Of a stretch of DNA of 37,380 nt, positions 35,201-37,380 are shown piece by piece. The DNA lies in the NCBI GenBank assembly GCA_033557835.1, contig JAWQRO010000515.1, positions 1 to 37,380 of the forward strand. The letters run 5' to 3'. Source of the stretch: Helochares maculicollis. Lineage: Eukaryota; Arthropoda; Insecta; Coleoptera; Hydrophilidae. A program made the translations under genes and the position numbers. Position 1 is the first letter of the stretch; each line of letters opens with the position of its first letter. The notes beneath the pieces are model-generated. The model saw only the letters and a list, made by a program, of their open reading frames with translations, did not search any database and was not told the DNA's origin.

Positions 35201-36045
35201 AAGTTTCGAATTTCCATAGAACTCTGATTTAGAACTAATCATCATTGGTTAATTTTAACATCAGGGAGTTGAAAAATATTGTGAAGTCGCGAGCCAGCAC
35301 GGGCCTAACATAGGCAGGCAATATGATACCGTCACATGATACCCTCTATCAGATCACAGATGGCGAGGAACTGATACCCATCAGCCAGACATCGTAAATA
35401 CGTGTTATTTTATACTCTCTCTAATCAGATACAGCCGTACTTTTATAATTATTTGTATTTTTAAAAACTTAGATCTCTATGCGTTCACGAAAACTGCATA
35501 TACAAACACCATTCTAAAAATGTTTTACCATATTTTATAAAACTGGTCGACAAAAACATAAATTAGCCCCCTGCTTGTTTCTGAATGTTTATTTAGTAAT
35601 CGCTTTATTGCTAACAAACTGCTTTCAATTTTAAATTGCACATTATGCAAATAAATAAAGCTCGTTCTAATACGAAACCCGCAACAAAACGCAAGCTTAT
35701 GCTACTTGATTGTTGGCATTTTATAGTATTTACAAACGAAGAGTAAATAGTGCTTTTGGCAAAAATATTCATTTATCTACTATTATAATGTGCTCGTCAT
35801 ATTTAACAACATAAACGCAAAACAGCTACAGAGTTTTCTGTCCAAAAGGAATATTATGTTTCATTTTCCCAGCATTTTTAGCTATTGTAAAGTTTTTCGT
35901 AACATGTTTAATTATAATCCAGTTACTATGTATAGCAAACTAAATTTATCTGCGAATTTATAATTAGCCCAAAATTGACTTTCTTTGTTTTGTTGAAAAA
36001 TGGTGCTTCGCCTTAAATATTTTTTCAAACAAAAACTTTACTTGC
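29209..36045 (-). other. Sobp intron 1, 6.8 kb, with a GC donor
   Basis: It begins GCAAGTA at 36045 and ends with TCTTGCAG at 29209. It carries the mariner relic G at about 31400-31890. The rest, including 29300-31300 and 31900-34600, is AT-rich without recognised genes. A protein-like but interrupted segment at 34626-34746 (minus strand) is noted as a finding. Confidence 0.8.
31400..31890 (-). pseudogene. Mariner relic G, central transposase fragment
   Basis: This old mariner transposase fragment is found by eye on the minus strand. One frame reads YDNGRPHTSQIFE near 31640, then MMLHPSYSPDITHFNYFLF and RSAQN near 31540-31560. These correspond to the second and third catalytic regions of DD34D mariners (HDNARPH, HPPYSPD, SDYHLF). 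The residue at the third catalytic position is asparagine (HFNYFLF). Upstream, DVITVGCDFKGIIF near 31770-31820 resembles the WWDxKGIVxxE region that follows the first catalytic site. Further 3' the match fades (about 31420). Frames shift several times and no terminal repeats were recognised. It looks older than the other copies and sits within Sobp intron 1. Confidence 0.7.
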
Positions 36046-36046
36046 C
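36041..36046 (-). other. Sobp: GC-type 5' splice site of Sobp intron 1
   Basis: The minus strand reads ATAAAG|GCAAGTA. The GC donor with otherwise perfect consensus (AAG|GCAAGT) keeps frame: EDIK joins EFAETTMNEL in phase 0, as in the vertebrate protein. The nearby GT (GGCAA|GTAAAG) would shift the frame by one and destroy the conserved block. Confidence 0.75.
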
Positions 36047-36129
36047 TTTATATCTTCATCAAACTTTTCAGTTTTAATCTTGGTCTTATGTTTCCGCACC
36101 AAGTTTTCCAATCTGACACTTTTATCCAT
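36046..36129 (-). CDS. Sobp: Sobp exon 1: start codon and N-terminus
   Basis: It encodes 28 residues beginning MDKSVRLENLVRKHKTK and ending KIKTEKFDEDIK. The codon directly before the ATG is TGA in the same frame, so translation cannot start further upstream in this exon. The lysine-rich segment before EFAETTMN resembles the vertebrate SOBP N-terminus, where a KREINEEMK-like stretch precedes the MNELLGWYGY block. The exon was found by extending the conserved exon 2 upstream; it is too short for an ordinary open-frame search. With exons 2 and 3 the total is 1596 bases, 531 codons plus stop. Human SOBP is considerably longer, the difference lying in its proline-rich region. Confidence 0.8.
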
Positions 36130-37380
36130 TCAACCCGAGGAGCTGATATTCGCCACCGGTTTTCACCCACTTTGCGCTGTTTACTTAAAATTTGGAAACT
36201 CTAATAATTTACGTGTCTGTAAAAAAGCTATATGAACCGCGTTCTACTTCTGAAGCTTTGCAACAATGATGTGATTATTTTGGTAAACTAAGGGGGGATA
36301 TTCCCGCCATAGTTCAAATAAAACGCGCAAGCCGTACGGGTATACATGCGCATTATTAATAGAAGTGTTTACTTGAACTGTTATCGAGGACGACTATATG
36401 CTTGGAGTTCCTTCGGATGTATCAATGAAATCCGTCCTTCCATACGCACATGCAATACGTAACAATGTTAAAATAAAAATATTTTCCTGCTCTGAATGTT
36501 CTTTTTAGTGTCTGCGCTGAGCAGGAGACTGAAAGCTTATTTGCGTAATGAAGACACAAATATATAAATATACCATTTATTATTTTAATATTTTTGGATG
36601 GTGATTTTTCTGGTCTATTGATTTATAAACTACAGCTTAGAAGCGATTCAAACTCTCTAGTTACAATCATCTATAAAATTATAATACTTTTGTAACCTAC
36701 ATGTATTTATCAAAGCATTTGGTTTTGCTCGCAACAATACTTAAGATAGAATTGGTTATTCTTCAAATGTAACCATTCGAATTTATCGATTTTTTTGGGA
36801 TCAGCAAAATGTTAGATATTATTATGCCGATAAACAGTAAAAATCATTTTTAACAGCTCAGCGCCAACCGTGAAAGTAAGTTGTCAGGACATTAATCCCA
36901 CTAAATATTTTTGTAAATAATAGTTTCTTTTCTTTTTTAAACTAAACAATACTTTACGCAATGTATTAAATACTTCTTGCCCTACATTTTTGAATAGAAG
37001 TAGTTCTGAGTGAAATTCGGGCTTATACAGGCATAATATTCAAAGTAAAATTCAGACGGATTTTATAATCCTTAGCACTTTATTTTTAGAGTGTGCTCAA
37101 AGATGCCTTGTGACAATTATTTCGCTGAGGATAAAATTAATTTCAATATTTTATATTGCCATCCCTAACCTTTGAAGAGTGTTGTCTCATAAATCAGTCT
37201 TTTTTCTTGAAATATTGCCACATTTGTCGATGGTACTTGCACTTACAGTCCATGCAAAATAATTAAATCGCTCATTCAAAGTTGTGGCTGTTTGCAAAAA
37301 CAAACGAGATTCTACACAATTGCAACAAAGGGGGTAAAAATTAAAGACACCTTAAAAAAGGTAATACAAAACAATATATA
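36130..37380 (-). other. Sobp 5' untranslated region and probable promoter side
   Basis: This is the upstream flank of the Sobp start codon. The first 50 bases upstream (GGTGGCGAATATCAGCTCC and neighbours) are richer in GC than the rest and are probably 5' untranslated sequence. No transcription start, further exon or defined promoter element can be fixed from sequence alone; the remainder is AT-rich. Confidence 0.4.

Noticed and set aside
36042..36046. GT donor (GGCAA|GTAAAG) for Sobp exon 1
   Set aside because: It would join exon 2 in the wrong frame and lose the conserved MNELLGWYGY block; the GC donor two bases earlier keeps it.

Overview
The window is eukaryotic nuclear DNA, most likely from an insect. 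It is strongly AT-rich, has spliced genes with conventional donor and acceptor sites, and carries many decayed Tc1/mariner-type transposons, including a maT-type (DD37D) element. The assignment to insects is an inference from this transposon mix and the gene content; no species can be named.

Two host genes are visible, and they point toward each other. On the minus strand the whole coding region of a sine oculis-binding protein (Sobp) can be assembled from three exons: 36129-36046 (start codon), 29208-29073, and 27838-26463 (stop). Reading frame is kept across both introns and the product is 531 residues. It has the conserved MNELLGWYGY block, two FCS-type zinc fingers, a proline/isoleucine-rich segment resembling SUMO-interaction motifs, and an unusual run of about eleven FEK-type heptads. 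Intron 1 (about 6.8 kb) appears to use a GC donor. On the plus strand are the 3' exons of a gene for a secreted-type protein with one LDL-receptor class A (LDLa) domain: 9027-9187, 14592-14669 and 14955 onward. A jelly belly/HEN-1-like ligand is one candidate. Its 5' exons were not found. The GC-rich last exon stays open in all three frames, so alternative 3' splicing could give different C-termini.

The rest is mostly intron or intergenic DNA colonised by transposons. From left to right: a nested cluster at 1-2153 (a DD34D mariner A, carrying a second mariner C' inserted on one side and a maT element B inserted in its terminal repeat on the other); mariner C at 7126-8435; a Mos1-like mariner D at 11517-12782 inside the LDLa gene intron; mariner E at about 22130-23278, same family as A; mariner F at about 23883-25078; and an old mariner relic G at about 31400-31890 inside Sobp intron 1. 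Every transposase copy is broken by stops, frameshifts, deletions or catalytic substitutions. A 16-bp minisatellite (6333-6428) and a short inverted repeat (19000-19179) are also present. I found no tRNA, rRNA, CRISPR array or prokaryotic feature. No clearly new biological system is evident; the LDLa gene's 3' end, the Sobp heptad run and the GC-AG intron are the most worthwhile leads.
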